Assembly (NCBI GenBank): GCA_032027125.1
Contig: JAVSMQ010000001.1
Span: forward strand, 2,317,074-2,381,073
Length of the DNA stretch: 64,000 nucleotides
From: JANJTB01 sp032027125
GTDB lineage: Bacteria; Bacteroidota; Ignavibacteria; Kapaibacteriales; UBA2268
Direction of reading: 5' to 3'
The position numbers and the translations under genes were made by a program. Positions 63,071 through 64,000 of this stretch are shown here, one piece after another (the first letter of the stretch is position 1; every line of letters starts with the position of its first letter). The notes beneath the pieces were generated by a model, which was given only the letters and a program-made list of their open reading frames with translations, did no database searches and had not been told where the DNA came from.

Positions 63071-64000
63071 ATGCAAACGAAAAATTTTTATACCCCGCCC
63101 CCTGTAGAACTTGATATTGATTCAGCAGGTTTTGAAGGGGTTTGTATCTCAAGACTTGACGATAAAGTTGTATTCACAAAATATACAGTTCCCGGAGACA
63201 GAGTATTGGCTGTTATTCAGAAAAATCGGAAACGTTTTTTTGAAGCTAAAGTTGAAAAAATACTTGTAGAATCCCCTGACAGAGTCACTCCTCCCTGTAG
63301 ATATTTCGGAACCTGCGGCGGATGTTCATGGCAGAACATGACTTATGAAAAACAGTTAGAATGGAAGTCGGTAAATGTCAGAGATGTTTTCCAAAGAATC
63401 GGTAAGATTGATACTGATTTTAAACCCATTATAGGTGCCGAAATGGAATACGGCTACCGAAATAAAATGGAATTTTCATTCGGGGCTTCACGCTGGCTGA
63501 CTGAAGAAGAAATAAATTCAGGTCTGCCTATTGAAGACAAGAATTTTGCTTTCGGGCTTCATCTCCCCGGCAGATATGACAAAATAATTGATATTAAATC
63601 CTGCGATTTGCAGCAGTCTTATGCTAACGAAATTTTGAATGCTGTAAGACTTTACGCGGGTGACTTTAAATTAAGTGCCTACAATGTACGCTCTCATGAG
63701 GGTTTTCTCAGAGGTCTGATTATTCGTCATTCTAAATTGAATGATGAATTTCTGACTATTATGATTACTCAAAATCCCAAAACCGAAGATGAAAACAAAT
63801 TTGTTGAATGGTATAAAAATGAATTTTCGACAATGTTTACTAAGGTTTCTACCGCAGTTTACGCAATAAATGAATCCGGAAATCCTGTGGATATTTCAGG
63901 TTTTGAAATTGTGAAGGGCGATGGATTTATTAAGGAAAGTATTTTAGGTATTGAGTACAAGATTTCGCCATTCTCATTTTTTCAAACAAATTCTTATCAG
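63071..64000 (+). CDS. rlmD: 23S rRNA (uracil-C5)-methyltransferase, partial at window edge
   Basis: The frame from ATG 63071 stays open for 310 codons to the window end. An N-terminal TRAM-like domain (VELDIDSAGFEGVCISRLDD; YTVPGDRVLAVI) leads to the iron-sulfur motif C76-x5-C82-GG-C85 (PPCRYFGTCGGCSWQNM). The start of the methyltransferase domain follows (NKMEFSFGA; SPFSFFQTNSYQ at the edge). RlmD/TrmA-family enzymes methylate U1939 (or similar) of 23S rRNA using SAM; RlmD, RumB and TrmA cannot be told apart without the C-terminus. It begins 6 bp after the GT9 stop. Confidence 0.88.
   Translation, partial: MQTKNFYTPPPVELDIDSAGFEGVCISRLDDKVVFTKYTVPGDRVLAVIQKNRKRFFEAKVEKILVESPDRVTPPCRYFGTCGGCSWQNMTYEKQLEWKSVNVRDVFQRIGKIDTDFKPIIGAEMEYGYRNKMEFSFGASRWLTEEEINSGLPIEDKNFAFGLHLPGRYDKIIDIKSCDLQQSYANEILNAVRLYAGDFKLSAYNVRSHEGFLRGLIIRHSKLNDEFLTIMITQNPKTEDENKFVEWYKNEFSTMFTKVSTAVYAINESGNPVDISGFEIVKGDGFIKESILGIEYKISPFSFFQTNSYQ

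Overview
The window is AT-rich and reads as part of the chromosome of a Gram-negative member of the Bacteroidota/FCB branch. A Kapabacteria- or Ignavibacteria-like lineage is possible, but the sequence does not fix it. The evidence is: several proteins with Por-type (type IX secretion, T9SS) C-terminal sorting domains; an LptE-like lipoprotein; an outer-membrane barrel-like protein; and promoters of the form TTTG-N18-20-TAnnTTTG. Such promoters precede an arylsulfotransferase-like gene, mcrBC, an ABC-transporter operon and a lipoprotein pair. No T9SS machinery, CRISPR array, rRNA or replication origin was found.

Layout. 1-3.2 kb is a nest of insertion sequences. An IS1634-like transposase gene is split by a complete 1,867-bp ISNCY-like element (698-2564) with 17-bp terminal inverted repeats and a 6-bp target duplication. 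The end of a second IS1634-like copy lies at the left edge. 3.3-17.2 kb is mostly ordinary chromosome: a DUF3788 protein, an ECF sigma factor with an unusual membrane anti-sigma factor, dapB, a PAS histidine kinase, a secreted arylsulfotransferase-like protein, a processive GT2 glycosyltransferase, LptE, a metallo-beta-lactamase-fold hydrolase, a thiolase and glyA.

17.2-34.1 kb is accessory and defence-rich, interleaved with housekeeping genes. It holds a truncated DUF1016 gene between two copies of the glyA 3' end, a McrBC-type restriction system with EVE and wHTH domains, an orphan antitoxin-like gene, an M16 peptidase pair, a Cys-rich repeat protein, miaB, an ATPase gene preceded by a structured element that is repeated behind the gene, a stand-alone nucleotidyltransferase, a PIN-domain toxin pair, and an AAA ATPase/DUF4435 pair resembling PARIS (AriA/AriB).

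34.3-40.1 kb is a tight three-gene operon: a STAS-domain protein, a 1,253-residue fusion of an ABC permease with three tandem PF04392-type substrate-binding domains, and the matching ATPase. This is the most unusual architecture in the window. After a lipoprotein pair come a fused two-subunit E1 dehydrogenase, tRNA-Arg(CCG) and a TPR membrane protein.

45.5-60.0 kb is a cluster of five secreted T9SS-type proteins. They include a 2,388-residue protein with chlamydial Pmp-like FxxN/GGA(I/V) repeats, a dockerin-like protein and two cohesin-like proteins; together these could form a surface complex. The window ends with two glycosyltransferases (DPM1-like GT2 and GT9) around an outer-membrane barrel-like protein, and the 5' part of an rlmD-like rRNA methyltransferase gene cut by the window edge.
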